Below are positions 23,268 to 31,087 of a stretch of 31,087 nt of DNA, in pieces (position 1 is the first letter of the stretch; each line of letters begins with the position of its first letter). The notes under the pieces are model-generated. The model was not told where the DNA came from and made no database searches. It worked only from the letters and a program-made list of their open reading frames with translations. Origin of the DNA: JAZKSG01 sp964384785 (lineage in GTDB: Archaea > Thermoplasmatota > E2 > DHVEG-1); assembly GCA_964384785.1 (NCBI GenBank), contig CAYLLH010000064.1, positions 1 through 31,087 of the forward strand. The letters are read 5' to 3'. Made by a program: the position numbers and the translations under genes.

Positions 23268-24215
23268 TTATTCCCATTCTATTGTTCCAGGTGGTTTATT
23301 TGTTACATCATAAACCACACGGTTGATTTTATCACCAAGGGTGTTTGTAATTCTGTTAGAGATATTATCTAAAACATCATCTGGTATACTACTAAATGAA
23401 CAACTCATAGCATCCATACTTTTAACTGCTCTTACTGCTATAACATCACCATAAACTCTTTTGTCTCCATGAACTCCAACTGTTTTAACAGGTATTAGTA
23501 CTGCAAAATACTGCCAAGGCATATCCATAAGTTTTTTTTCAACAGCCTTATTTATTTCATCTTCAACAATGAAACATGCTTCTCGGACAATATCTGCTCG
23601 TTCAGCAGTTGCTTCACCCATAATTCTTATGGCAAGACCTGGTCCGGGGAATGGTTGTTTTTCCGAAACATGTAGTTTCATTTCTCTAGCGAGTTTACGG
23701 ACTTCATCTTTGTAAAGGTCACGAAGTGGTTCAACTAGTTTCAAATCCATTTTTTCTGGTAGACCACCAACATTATGATGAGATTTAATTGTGTCACGAA
23801 CATCATCACCTGATTCAATCCAATCCGGTGCAATTGTTCCTTGAACTAAGTACTTGATGTTTTCTTCTTTAGCTACTTTTTCAAAAATACGTATAAATTT
23901 TTCACCAATTATTTTACGTTTCTGTTCAGGGTCAACAATTCCTTTTAGAAGTTTATAATATTCTTGACTGGCATCTATAAACCGATAATTAAGATTCATT
24001 TTTTCCATTAGTTTTTTTACTGATTCACATTCATCTTTTCTCATAAAACCAGTGTCTACATGTATTGCTACAAGATCCTCGCCAATTGCCTTGTTTACTA
24101 AAGCTGCACAAACAGTACTATCAACTCCTCCAGAAAAAGCTATGAGTGCTTTACCATCGACATTGTTTTTGATTTTTTCAACTGATTCCTCTATAAACTT
24201 TTTAGTTTTAAACAT
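23268..24215 (-). CDS. guaAB: GMP synthase subunit B (ATP pyrophosphatase)
   Basis: This subunit adenylates XMP and uses the ammonia from subunit A to make GMP. It shows the PP-loop KALIAFSGGVDSTVCAALV, VAIHVDTGFMRKDE, IKYLVQGTIAPDWIES, IKSHHNVGGLPE and the C-terminal dimerisation domain with PFPGPGLAIRIMGEAT and NKPPGTIEWE. The length of 315 residues is standard. It lies 21 bases after purE and six bases before the glutaminase gene, forming purE-guaAB-guaAA on the minus strand. Confidence 0.96.
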   Translation of the reverse strand: MFKTKKFIEESVEKIKNNVDGKALIAFSGGVDSTVCAALVNKAIGEDLVAIHVDTGFMRKDECESVKKLMEKMNLNYRFIDASQEYYKLLKGIVDPEQKRKIIGEKFIRIFEKVAKEENIKYLVQGTIAPDWIESGDDVRDTIKSHHNVGGLPEKMDLKLVEPLRDLYKDEVRKLAREMKLHVSEKQPFPGPGLAIRIMGEATAERADIVREACFIVEDEINKAVEKKLMDMPWQYFAVLIPVKTVGVHGDKRVYGDVIAVRAVKSMDAMSCSFSSIPDDVLDNISNRITNTLGDKINRVVYDVTNKPPGTIEWE

Positions 24216-24236
24216 ATTATTTTTACCAACAAAAAC

Positions 24237-24686
24237 TTAGTTACTTTTTATGGTCTGTTCCTTTCTTTTTTCTCTATATTTTTTTAACTCTTCAGCTATT
24301 TTTTCATCCATTAAAGCAAGTATTTCAACTGCTAAAAGAGCTGCGTTATCCCCACGGTCTAATCCAACTGCAGCAACTGGTATTCCTGGAGGCATTTGTA
24401 CTATTGAAAGAATTGAATCAAAGTTAACCTTGCCTGAAACAGGAACTCCTATAACAGGTTTTATTGTGTGTGCAGCAATGCTTCCTGGAAGTGCTGCAGA
24501 AAGCCCTGCTATCCCAATAAATACATCTGCATCAGATTTTTGAACAAGCTCTTTTAAAAAATCGGGTGTACGATGAGCAGAAGCTACTTTTATATCATAG
24601 TCTACACTGAATTCTTTTAATATTTTTTCTGCTTTTTCTGCTACTTTCATATCAGATTTTGATCCCATTATTACTTGTATTTTCAT
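24237..24686 (-). CDS. purE: N5-carboxyaminoimidazole ribonucleotide mutase (PurE)
   Basis: PurE works in de novo purine synthesis, forming CAIR. Motifs are MKIQVIMGSKSDMKVAEKA at the start, VASAHRTPDFL, FIGIAGLSAALPGSIAAHT, PVIGVPVSGKVNF and MPPGIPVAAVGLDRGDNAAL. The protein has 149 residues from the ATG at 24686; an ATG at 24737 would add 17 residues (through IVIFLRLRT) not seen in the family. A TATA-like GTTATATT about 20 bases upstream of 24686 on the minus strand supports the inner start. It heads the purE-guaAB-guaAA operon. Confidence 0.95.
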   Translation of the reverse strand: MKIQVIMGSKSDMKVAEKAEKILKEFSVDYDIKVASAHRTPDFLKELVQKSDADVFIGIAGLSAALPGSIAAHTIKPVIGVPVSGKVNFDSILSIVQMPPGIPVAAVGLDRGDNAALLAVEILALMDEKIAEELKKYREKRKEQTIKSN

Positions 24687-24773
24687 GGTTCTCAACCTGA
24701 GGAATATAACTATTTGATTTAATATTTTCGACTTCAAAATAAATCAATAAAAAATAATGTTAAGCTCTACCAA

Positions 24774-26171
24774 TTATAATATTTTTTTATATACATCTTC
24801 AGTATCAATCTTTGAAATTACTAAAGGCGAGGGTTTCCCTCTTTCAGATTTAATTTCATCTACTTCTTTTACTTTGATATTCACATTTCCTCCGCAAATC
24901 TCTTGATATTTTTCTTTTATTTTATTAAAAATTTTATCAACAGAGGGAGGTTTATCTCTAAGATCTTCGTCTATTACAAGTAAAATCTCAATATCATCTA
25001 TTTTATTTTGAATTATTTGAAATTGCTTGACTTTTTTTGTATTAAACTTATTTAAAATAACAGAAATAAAAGCAAATGATGCAGAAGGATAAACTCTTCC
25101 ATTAGGTAAAATAACACTTGTACTCCTCCTGCCTTTAATTCCACCTTTTAAAATAGGAGTGTTTAAACCACAACTACACTCATAATCTTCTTCTATTGTA
25201 ACCCAATCATCCATGCCTGTGTATCTAACTATAGGTGTTCCTTTTCCAAACATCCTTGTAAGAACAACATGACCCGAAGTTTCATCGTCAACAAGATTTC
25301 TTTTTTCATCTATAGATTCAATATGGAAAAAATCATAGTTGATATGCCATGTACCATCATAACATTCAAATGCAATATCTGCACCTGATTCAGCTGATGA
25401 GTAAACATTTAACATCTTACAGTTAAAAGCATCCTCTACATATCTTTTGGTATATTCATCTAAAACATAACCACCAACTGCTAGAACCTTGGGGTTAACA
25501 TTTTCACCATATCCTTTATTTTTTAAAAAAGCCAAATTTTTAAAAGTCACAGGATAGGACAAAATCAAATCTGGTTTAAAATTGTTTAATTTTTTCATAA
25601 TTTTATCTATTGGTTCAAAATTGTTGATTGAAAGTGAGTTATTATGACTGTAGAAAACACGTGTTTTGGATACAAACCCTTCTTCAAAAGCAGAATCTGC
25701 TTTGTCTTTACTAAAATTTCCAATATGGGCTACTTTTGACTTTCTCCAATGTAAATCAAAAATATCTAATTCCCTTAAATAAACCCCAATACTTTTTGAT
25801 AATGTTTGAAAATCAGTAAAGAAATTCACAGGTTTTCCAGTAGAACCACTAGTGCAAACAATATATTTCTTTTCTTTTTTTGCACCTTTTGGAATAATCT
25901 CTTCTAAGTTTGCCTCTCTTATGTCGTTCTTTGTAACGAAAGGTAGTTTTTCAATATCTTTTAATCCTTTTACATCTCTTGGATGCACGCCTGCTTTTCT
26001 ATATTTTCTATGGTACAGAGGAACAGTATAAGCATATTCTACTGTTTTTCTAAATGCTTTATTTCTATATCTTTCCATTTTTTCTTTGGAAAAATTTTTA
26101 AGTCTTTTTGGATCGAAAAAAAATGTTTTTAAGAAAGAAAATGTATTTTTTGGATTAAAGAATTCATTCAT
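24774..26171 (-). CDS. Phenylacetate-CoA-ligase-like (PaaK/CapK) adenylate-forming enzyme
   Basis: This family activates carboxylic acids as acyl-adenylates, often in polysaccharide or lipid assembly loci (CapK type). The AMP-binding loop CTSGSTGKP lies at 106-114. Further motifs are LILSYPVTFKNLAFLK, LAVGGYVLDEYTKRY, the A5-like NVYSSAESGADIAFEC, and TPIVRYTGMDDW followed by ECSCGLNTPILKGGIKGRRS. The short Cys pair CSCG is common in CapK-like proteins. The length of 465 residues is normal. It stands alone on the minus strand, divergent from the radical SAM gene. The substrate is unknown; neighbours suggest an envelope or isoprenoid acid, but that is inference. Confidence 0.88.
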   Translation of the reverse strand: MNEFFNPKNTFSFLKTFFFDPKRLKNFSKEKMERYRNKAFRKTVEYAYTVPLYHRKYRKAGVHPRDVKGLKDIEKLPFVTKNDIREANLEEIIPKGAKKEKKYIVCTSGSTGKPVNFFTDFQTLSKSIGVYLRELDIFDLHWRKSKVAHIGNFSKDKADSAFEEGFVSKTRVFYSHNNSLSINNFEPIDKIMKKLNNFKPDLILSYPVTFKNLAFLKNKGYGENVNPKVLAVGGYVLDEYTKRYVEDAFNCKMLNVYSSAESGADIAFECYDGTWHINYDFFHIESIDEKRNLVDDETSGHVVLTRMFGKGTPIVRYTGMDDWVTIEEDYECSCGLNTPILKGGIKGRRSTSVILPNGRVYPSASFAFISVILNKFNTKKVKQFQIIQNKIDDIEILLVIDEDLRDKPPSVDKIFNKIKEKYQEICGGNVNIKVKEVDEIKSERGKPSPLVISKIDTEDVYKKIL

Positions 26172-26364
26172 GACATCAATTCACCAGAATTGGAAGATAA
26201 AAAATGAAATATTAAAAACTAATGTTGATAGCACATTTTTTTGCAGATCTATCAATAAATTTTAAATAAGACCTATTTAGTAAAAAAACCTGAATGATTT
26301 TTATGTAAGCTAAAATTTGGTTTATTAACAGGATTTTGTTGGTAAAACTACAAATATAAGAGTT

Positions 26365-26385
26365 GTATATAAAAAATTTATAAAA
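26365..26385 (+). promoter_or_regulatory. TATA-like boxes of the radical SAM gene
   Basis: Two overlapping candidates, GTATATAAA (26365-26373) and ATTTATAAA (near 26377-26385), lie 24-44 bases before the ATG at 26409. The rest of the 237-base divergent gap (26172-26408) shows no gene or RNA I can support. Confidence 0.45.
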
Positions 26386-26408
26386 AAATTTGTTAGATGT
26401 GTTAAAAG

Positions 26409-27692
26409 ATGAAAATTTTATTAGTTTCTCCCCATCCAAATACAAAAAAAAGTATGTTAAATAAACTTACTTATCCTAGTTTAACTTTACAACAAATCGC
26501 GGGTATAACACCCAAAGAACATGATGTTGAAATAATTGATGAAAGATATGAAACTATATATTTTAATAAAAAATATGATTTAGTCGGTATCACCTCTTTA
26601 ACCTATAATTCTCTTAGAGCTTATGAAGTTGCAAAAAAATTTAGAGAAAAAAATATACCTGTAGTAATTGGTGGTTATCATGCAACTCTTATGCCTGATG
26701 AAGTAAAAGAACATGCTGATGCAATAGTGGTTGGAGAAGGAGAACTCACATGGCCTAAACTTTTAAAGGATTTAGAAAAAGGGGACCTTAAAAAAATATA
26801 TAAAACTGAAAGATTAGTAAAACCTGAAGAAATACCACCAGCAAGACATGATATCGGTAATTATACTTTTATGGAAGGAATCCAGGTATCTCGAGGTTGT
26901 CCTACCGGTTGTGAATTTTGCGCTATGAATAGAGTAGAGGGAAGAATTTTTAGAGCCCGCCCGGTAGAAGATGTAATTGATGAAATGAAAAAAATAAAAT
27001 CTAAATCTATATTTTTCGCAGATGCATCGCTTACCATTAATCCAAAATATACAAAAAAACTTTTTAGAAAATTGTCAAATCTTAATAAAAAATTCTATGC
27101 ATTTGGTAATATAAATGTTGTAGCAAAAGATGATGAATTTTTAGAACTAGCTAAAAAAGCAGGGGTTGTAAGATGGTATCTTGGTATCGAATCTATATCT
27201 CAAGAAAGTATCGATTCTGCTGGTAAGGGTACAAATAAGGTTGAAGATTACGAAAAAGCTATCCAAAAAATCAAAAAACATGATATGAAAGTAACAGGTT
27301 TTTTTGTATTTGGGTTAGATTATGACACAACAGATATTTTTGATGAAACTCTAAAAGCGATGTATGATTGGGGTCTTGATTCAGCAACTTTTAGTATACT
27401 AACACCGTATCCCGGTACTCCATTGTTTGATAGATTTGAAAAAGAAGGAAGAATAATAAGTTATGATTGGTCACGATATGAAGAAGGTAAGGTAAATTTT
27501 ATACCAAAAGAAATGACGGCTGATGAATTATATGAGGGCATCCGAAGAATAGCTGGAGATTTTTATTCGGTTAAAAACTGCTTTAACAGAAGTATAAAAA
27601 ACAATGGTTTTAATGTTATAGATGTTTTAACATCATTTTTTTCAGGTTTAAGCAATAGATATTTTTACAAGCATGAAAAACTAAACATCTGA
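26409..27692 (+). CDS. B12-binding-domain-type radical SAM enzyme
   Basis: The N-terminal 130 residues form a Rossmann-like cobalamin-binding-type domain (MKILLVSPHPNT, DLVGITSLTYNSLRAYEVAK, PVVIGGYHATLMPDE, ADAIVVGEGE). The DxHxxG cobalamin-ligand motif is not seen, so base-off B12 binding is doubtful. The radical SAM core has the iron-sulfur motif CPTGCEFC with C164, C168 and C171, then WYLGIES and GFFVFGLD strands. A helical C-terminus of about 80 residues follows. The length of 427 residues fits members that methylate or couple unreactive carbons in lipids, hopanoids and natural products. The sulfotransferase follows 46 bases downstream. The substrate cannot be read from the sequence. Confidence 0.9.
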   Translation: MKILLVSPHPNTKKSMLNKLTYPSLTLQQIAGITPKEHDVEIIDERYETIYFNKKYDLVGITSLTYNSLRAYEVAKKFREKNIPVVIGGYHATLMPDEVKEHADAIVVGEGELTWPKLLKDLEKGDLKKIYKTERLVKPEEIPPARHDIGNYTFMEGIQVSRGCPTGCEFCAMNRVEGRIFRARPVEDVIDEMKKIKSKSIFFADASLTINPKYTKKLFRKLSNLNKKFYAFGNINVVAKDDEFLELAKKAGVVRWYLGIESISQESIDSAGKGTNKVEDYEKAIQKIKKHDMKVTGFFVFGLDYDTTDIFDETLKAMYDWGLDSATFSILTPYPGTPLFDRFEKEGRIISYDWSRYEEGKVNFIPKEMTADELYEGIRRIAGDFYSVKNCFNRSIKNNGFNVIDVLTSFFSGLSNRYFYKHEKLNI

Positions 27693-27702
27693 AAAAAAGT
27701 TA

Positions 27703-27711
27703 ATTTATAAC
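27703..27711 (+). promoter_or_regulatory. TATA-like box of the sulfotransferase gene
   Basis: ATTTATAAC lies 28-36 bases before the ATG at 27739, with no Shine-Dalgarno site. The gene probably has its own leaderless transcript despite being close to the radical SAM gene. Confidence 0.5.
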
Positions 27712-27738
27712 AATAAACTATATTTTCCTGATACAAAA

Positions 27739-28725
27739 ATGATAAAAGAAAATAAACTTGATAGCTCACATCTTAACCTGATAGAAAATATGGATTTTTC
27801 TCCTATATTTATCATGGGTTTGCATAGATCTGGTACAAGCATTCTTTACAAAATGCTTGGAGGCACAAAAAAACTCAATATTGTTACTGCTTATCATATT
27901 TTGAAATATGATGAATTAATTTATAATCATATTAATAACCTTGAAAAAGATAAAAAAGAAGAACTTAATGAAGTTTTTAAATCAAAAGGAATCATTAATA
28001 GAAAAATTGATCGAATCAAAGTAAGTGCTGATTACGCTCATGAATATGTTTATGTTTATTCTAAAAAAAATATGTCTGATAAGACCTCTTTGGAAAACAT
28101 AGATCTTTTGAAACAATTATGTCAAAAAATTATGTTTATATCTGAAAATCACTATCCTCTGCTTCTAAAAAACCCATATGATTATCCAAATTTTTTGTTT
28201 ATAAAAAAACATTTTCCAAATGCCAAATTCATATTCATCAACAGAAATCCACTAGCAGTTATCAGTTCTACAATGAGGGCATGGGAGAAATTATTAGAGA
28301 AAAAGAATCTGTATACTGCAATGTTTTCAAAAAAATATAATAAAACATATGAAAATCCTATTCTTTTAGCATTAAATCGTTTATATTATACAGGTTTTTT
28401 TCCTATAGGTGTTTTTGATATTATAAATAGGGCTTCAAAAGAAACAAGTTTTTATCTAAATAATATAAATAGATTAAACGATAATGATTATGTTTCTATT
28501 ACATATGAATCACTTTGTAACAAAACAGATAAAACTATGGATAAAATTCTTGATTTTTTAGATATAAAACCTCATGTAGATTTTAAGAATTATGTAAAAC
28601 CTAGAAATCTTAATCTTATCAGTGAGGTAAAGTTTCTTAGAGAATACATTTATAAAAAAATGATTTCTTATTTTGACGAATTTGGTTACACCATGTTTCC
28701 CAAAAAATGTGATGATAAAATCTAA
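27739..28725 (+). CDS. Sulfotransferase family protein
   Basis: Sulfotransferases move sulfate from PAPS to a hydroxyl or amine. The 5'-phosphosulfate loop is FIMGLHRSGTSILYKML (HRSGTS at 29-34), and the 3'-phosphate site is KFIFINRNPLAVISSTMRAWE near residues 163-183, with the Arg and Ser expected. VSITYESLCN and DKILDFLDIKP match the later part of the fold. The length of 328 residues is normal for the Stf0/Sulfotransfer-3-like group. It has no signal peptide or membrane helix. The radical SAM gene upstream and the flavoprotein downstream suggest a sulfated envelope lipid or glycan as product; this is unproven. Confidence 0.9.
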   Translation: MIKENKLDSSHLNLIENMDFSPIFIMGLHRSGTSILYKMLGGTKKLNIVTAYHILKYDELIYNHINNLEKDKKEELNEVFKSKGIINRKIDRIKVSADYAHEYVYVYSKKNMSDKTSLENIDLLKQLCQKIMFISENHYPLLLKNPYDYPNFLFIKKHFPNAKFIFINRNPLAVISSTMRAWEKLLEKKNLYTAMFSKKYNKTYENPILLALNRLYYTGFFPIGVFDIINRASKETSFYLNNINRLNDNDYVSITYESLCNKTDKTMDKILDFLDIKPHVDFKNYVKPRNLNLISEVKFLREYIYKKMISYFDEFGYTMFPKKCDDKI

Positions 28726-28732
28726 AATTTTT

Positions 28733-29752
28733 TTATTTTTGAAAAAACGAATACCACAGGTCTAGATATAAACGATGTATGGCATTTACTGCTTCTGATC
28801 CTACATTTTCTAACATTGAACTTGATCTTATGACAAGTTTTCCAATTATGTCCCACTTTATAAAATAACGATAAATCTCATAAGGATATTTATTAATTTG
28901 GTTTTTGACAATGCATTTAGCTGCTAAATCCCCGCTGAGAAGTGCCCGGTATATGCCTTCACCGGTGTGAGGTAATGTACCTGCACCTGTATCGCCAACA
29001 AAAAGTATGTTTTCATATTTCAATGGTTTTTGCATTCCAACAGGTATCAACCCCCCGGTTGTATAATTGATATCACCTCTTATTTTGTTTTTTTCTTTAA
29101 AATTATTTAAAATTTGTTTTAAATTTTTAGTTTTATGGCCTATTACACCAATACCTAAATTTATTTCTTTTTTGTCAGGATTTCTTGGAAAAACCCAGAT
29201 GTAGCCGATTTTTTCTGTAAAAAAAACTTTTAATGTATTTTTATAGAAAAAATTTGTATTCTCTAAAGTTTGTTGATATGTTTTTCCAATTATGTTTTGT
29301 TTTATTTTTAGTTCTCGTTTCGCAAAGCTAGGGCATCCTGATGCATCAATGATAAAATCTCCATCTAACTCTTTTATAGTTTTGACTTTATGGTTTGTAA
29401 AAATGTTTGCCCCTATTTTTTCTGCTTCTCTTCCTAATTGAGCAATGTATTCTGGTCTGTTTAGCATATAAGAGTTCCCAGTTTTTTTTTCCATTATGTA
29501 TTTTTTATTTTCGAGGATTGTTTCAACTCTATAAATATGATTAAAAATACTTGTTTCTAATGGTTTGAATTTTTTCCATTTTCCTTCTGTAAAATACCCC
29601 TCTCCGCATCGTCGTCCTTCGGGGCTGTAGCCTATTTTTTTATGTTTTTCGTAGATATTTACATCTATTTTTTTGTTAAGTTTTTTTATTGTTATGGCTG
29701 TTGCTAATCCTGCGATACTCCCGCCTATTATGTCAACTTTTGTTTTTACCAT
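28733..29752 (-). CDS. Second geranylgeranyl-reductase-like FAD-dependent oxidoreductase
   Basis: The 339-residue protein has the FAD-binding start VDIIGGSIAGLATAITIKK, in which the glycine motif reads GGSIAG. GRRCGEGYF follows, with the family's Cys-Gly-Glu-Gly signature. DFIIDASGCPSFAKREL, then the GYIWVFPR motif (YxWxFP of geranylgeranyl reductases), and the second FAD motif ILFVGDTGAGTLPHTGEGIYRALLSGDLA come later. It is shorter and diverged from the enzyme at 6.2 kb, so it probably acts on another isoprenoid such as a quinone side chain, a lipid-carrier or a carotenoid-like chain. An in-frame TTG adds two residues; the ATG at 29752 is used. Divergent from the CrtC-like gene across about 100 bases. 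Confidence 0.9.
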   Translation of the reverse strand: MVKTKVDIIGGSIAGLATAITIKKLNKKIDVNIYEKHKKIGYSPEGRRCGEGYFTEGKWKKFKPLETSIFNHIYRVETILENKKYIMEKKTGNSYMLNRPEYIAQLGREAEKIGANIFTNHKVKTIKELDGDFIIDASGCPSFAKRELKIKQNIIGKTYQQTLENTNFFYKNTLKVFFTEKIGYIWVFPRNPDKKEINLGIGVIGHKTKNLKQILNNFKEKNKIRGDINYTTGGLIPVGMQKPLKYENILFVGDTGAGTLPHTGEGIYRALLSGDLAAKCIVKNQINKYPYEIYRYFIKWDIIGKLVIRSSSMLENVGSEAVNAIHRLYLDLWYSFFQK

Positions 29753-29771
29753 CTGCAAAGAAAACCATTTT

Positions 29772-29830
29772 TTATATGTTATATCTTATAAAAAAACTTT
29801 TTTATATTTATGATAAACATATTTATACAA
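29772..29830. promoter_or_regulatory. Divergent promoter region with TATA-like boxes on both strands
   Basis: On the minus strand, TTTATATGTT at about 29771-29780 lies 20-28 bases before the reductase ATG. On the plus strand, ATTTATACAA at 29821-29830 lies 24-33 bases before the ATG at 29854. Both genes look leaderless and may share regulation. Confidence 0.45.
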
Positions 29831-29853
29831 TCTATTTTATACAAATTTTGTCT

Positions 29854-31087
29854 ATGGTTGATAATAAAAATCCTTGGAGCTGTTCTGATGAAAAAGAACA
29901 TGAAAAAAGTGCAATAGAATGGTGGTGTATCGAAGCTTTTTTAAAACAAAATGATAATAATAAAAAATGGAATTTAAAAGCCTCCTTTGGTGAATGGTTC
30001 AAGAAATCAAAAGAATATGGCTCAAATTTTTTTATAACTCTTTTCGACTTAAATGAAAATAAGCATTATAGTTATTATGCTGAGAATCAGGAAAAGAAAC
30101 TGAAAATAAATGCAGATGATAAAACTCAAAAAATCAATTATGAAGATTCATACATCAAAGGTTTATTCCCAGATTATAAAATTTTTTTAAATGATAAAAA
30201 AAACAATATACAAACTGATTTAATTTATAAATCAGAATCACTTCCGCATTGGGTGTCCCAGAGTACAACTAACGGCTGGCTTCCAATGGGTTTAGGTTTT
30301 TACAGGTATGGTTTTATCCCAAAATGTAAAATCTCAGGTTTTTTAAATATAAATCAAAATAATTTTTCAGTAAATGGCACCGGATATTATGAGCATGTAT
30401 GGGGAGATTTTTCATATACAAACTGGTTTACATATTCAAAAAATATTAAAAAAAGTCTTTCAACTTATGCTAAAATAATGAGTAAATGGTTGCATTGCAA
30501 AAAACCAAGAATCCCAAATTCTTTGGCTTTTAGTAAAGACAATAACCCTCTTGGCTATGATTGGGCATGGGCAGTTTTTGATAATGGTTGGACTCTTTTT
30601 TATGGTAATATTTTAGGATGGATATTAAAAGGCCCTGTTATAGGAACTATTATTTTATCTAAGGATGGATGCAAATATAAAGAATTTTTTAATGGACGTT
30701 TTGAATATAAAAAAATACAATATTCAGAAGATCATGATATCTATTACCCAACTGAAATATGCTTAATTTTTCAGGATGATAAAGAAAAATTCAAAATAAT
30801 TTTTAAGAAAAAAACTGAACCATATGGTTTTTTATTTAAATTATCTGACAATAAAAATGCATATATAGTTTATGAACAACCTGGAACTGTAAAAGGTTTT
30901 TATTCAGATGGAGATAAACAAATAGATTTAGAAGGGTTTTGTAAATTTGAACCTCAAAGACAACTATTTAATACAAATCACACTTCAATAAGCTTAGATT
31001 TTCTAAAACCACCGCAAGGCTTTGGTTTAAATTTAGTTTTAAATTCACATTCTCTAAATAAAAAAATCAAAACAAAATTTCAACTCT
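29854..31087 (+). CDS. CrtC/AttH-like (lipocalin-fold) protein, 3' end beyond the window
   Basis: An uninterrupted reading frame runs from the ATG at 29854 to the last base, giving 411 codons without a stop. It begins SAIEWWCIEAFL (EWW at 22-24), continues with FFITLFDLNEN and NGWLPMGLGFYRYG, then the hallmark GTGYYEHVWGDF (H181, W183) and YDWAWAVFDNGW (near 235-246). The EWW start and the yEHxWG / WdWxxxxldnG pair match the CrtC/AttH group, which includes carotenoid 1,2-hydratases acting on isoprenoids. It has no signal peptide. Length so far exceeds the usual 350-400 residues, so the gene should end soon after the edge. Isoprenoid hydration is plausible given the adjacent reductase, but the family also has members of unknown function. 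Confidence 0.75.
   Translation, partial: MVDNKNPWSCSDEKEHEKSAIEWWCIEAFLKQNDNNKKWNLKASFGEWFKKSKEYGSNFFITLFDLNENKHYSYYAENQEKKLKINADDKTQKINYEDSYIKGLFPDYKIFLNDKKNNIQTDLIYKSESLPHWVSQSTTNGWLPMGLGFYRYGFIPKCKISGFLNINQNNFSVNGTGYYEHVWGDFSYTNWFTYSKNIKKSLSTYAKIMSKWLHCKKPRIPNSLAFSKDNNPLGYDWAWAVFDNGWTLFYGNILGWILKGPVIGTIILSKDGCKYKEFFNGRFEYKKIQYSEDHDIYYPTEICLIFQDDKEKFKIIFKKKTEPYGFLFKLSDNKNAYIVYEQPGTVKGFYSDGDKQIDLEGFCKFEPQRQLFNTNHTSISLDFLKPPQGFGLNLVLNSHSLNKKIKTKFQL

Noticed and set aside
26172..26408. Possible small gene or RNA in the divergent gap
   Set aside because: The minus-strand open frame here is low-complexity Phe/Ile/Asn/Lys with no ribosome site. The gap is explained by two promoters.
26409..27692. 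Calling the radical SAM enzyme a tetraether synthase or GDGT ring synthase
   Set aside because: The domain layout is generic to many B12-type radical SAM enzymes, the length is shorter than ring synthases, and no specific signature was visible.
24774..29752. Defence or toxin-antitoxin island
   Set aside because: All recognised products are metabolic enzymes; no nuclease, toxin, helicase or reverse transcriptase appears in this stretch.

Overview
The window is AT-rich archaeal chromosome, most plausibly from an uncultured Thermoplasmata-type euryarchaeon (the lineage is inference). Archaeal markers read directly from the proteins are an AglB oligosaccharyltransferase, geranylgeranylglyceryl phosphate (GGGP) synthase, two geranylgeranyl-reductase-family flavoproteins, type 2 peptidyl-tRNA hydrolase, a GMP synthase split into two genes, NucS endonuclease, and surface proteins ending in a PGF-CTERM-like sorting tag. 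Many genes have a TATA-like box 24-30 nt before the start codon and no clear Shine-Dalgarno site, which suggests leaderless transcripts.

Layout. 1-4.3 kb: a same-strand array of four small secreted paralogues, each with a signal peptide, a beta-rich domain, an acidic linker and a PGF-CTERM-like tail. A 709-bp IS6-like insertion sequence with terminal inverted repeats and a 6-bp target duplication sits between the first two. 4.3-9.7 kb: a lipoprotein, pth2 with a small conserved-type gene, a geranylgeranyl reductase and a large membrane-anchored surface protein. 9.8-20.8 kb: a plus-strand block with prs, a very long aglB with a roughly 600-residue extension of Ig-like repeats, an AMMECR1 gene, pyrC, a DUF368 polyprenyl-phosphate transporter, an IMPase/FBPase-family phosphatase, GGGP synthase and ubiX. 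20.8-26.2 kb: a minus-strand block with a small membrane protein, nucS, a PEBP-family lipoprotein, the purine genes purE-guaAB-guaAA and a PaaK-like adenylate-forming enzyme. 26.4 kb to the end: a radical SAM enzyme, a sulfotransferase, a second geranylgeranyl-reductase-like flavoprotein and, running off the right edge, a CrtC/AttH-like lipocalin-fold protein.

Two themes link the genes. One is the cell envelope: tagged surface proteins, the enzyme that would N-glycosylate them, a probable lipid-carrier recycler, and enzymes making and saturating archaeal ether lipids. The other is nucleotide synthesis (prs, pyrC, purE, guaAA, guaAB). The most interesting items are the tagged-paralogue array with its insertion sequence, the extended AglB, and the 24.8-31.1 kb group, which could be an isoprenoid- or lipid-modification locus. 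That last function is a hypothesis; the sequence shows only the enzyme families.
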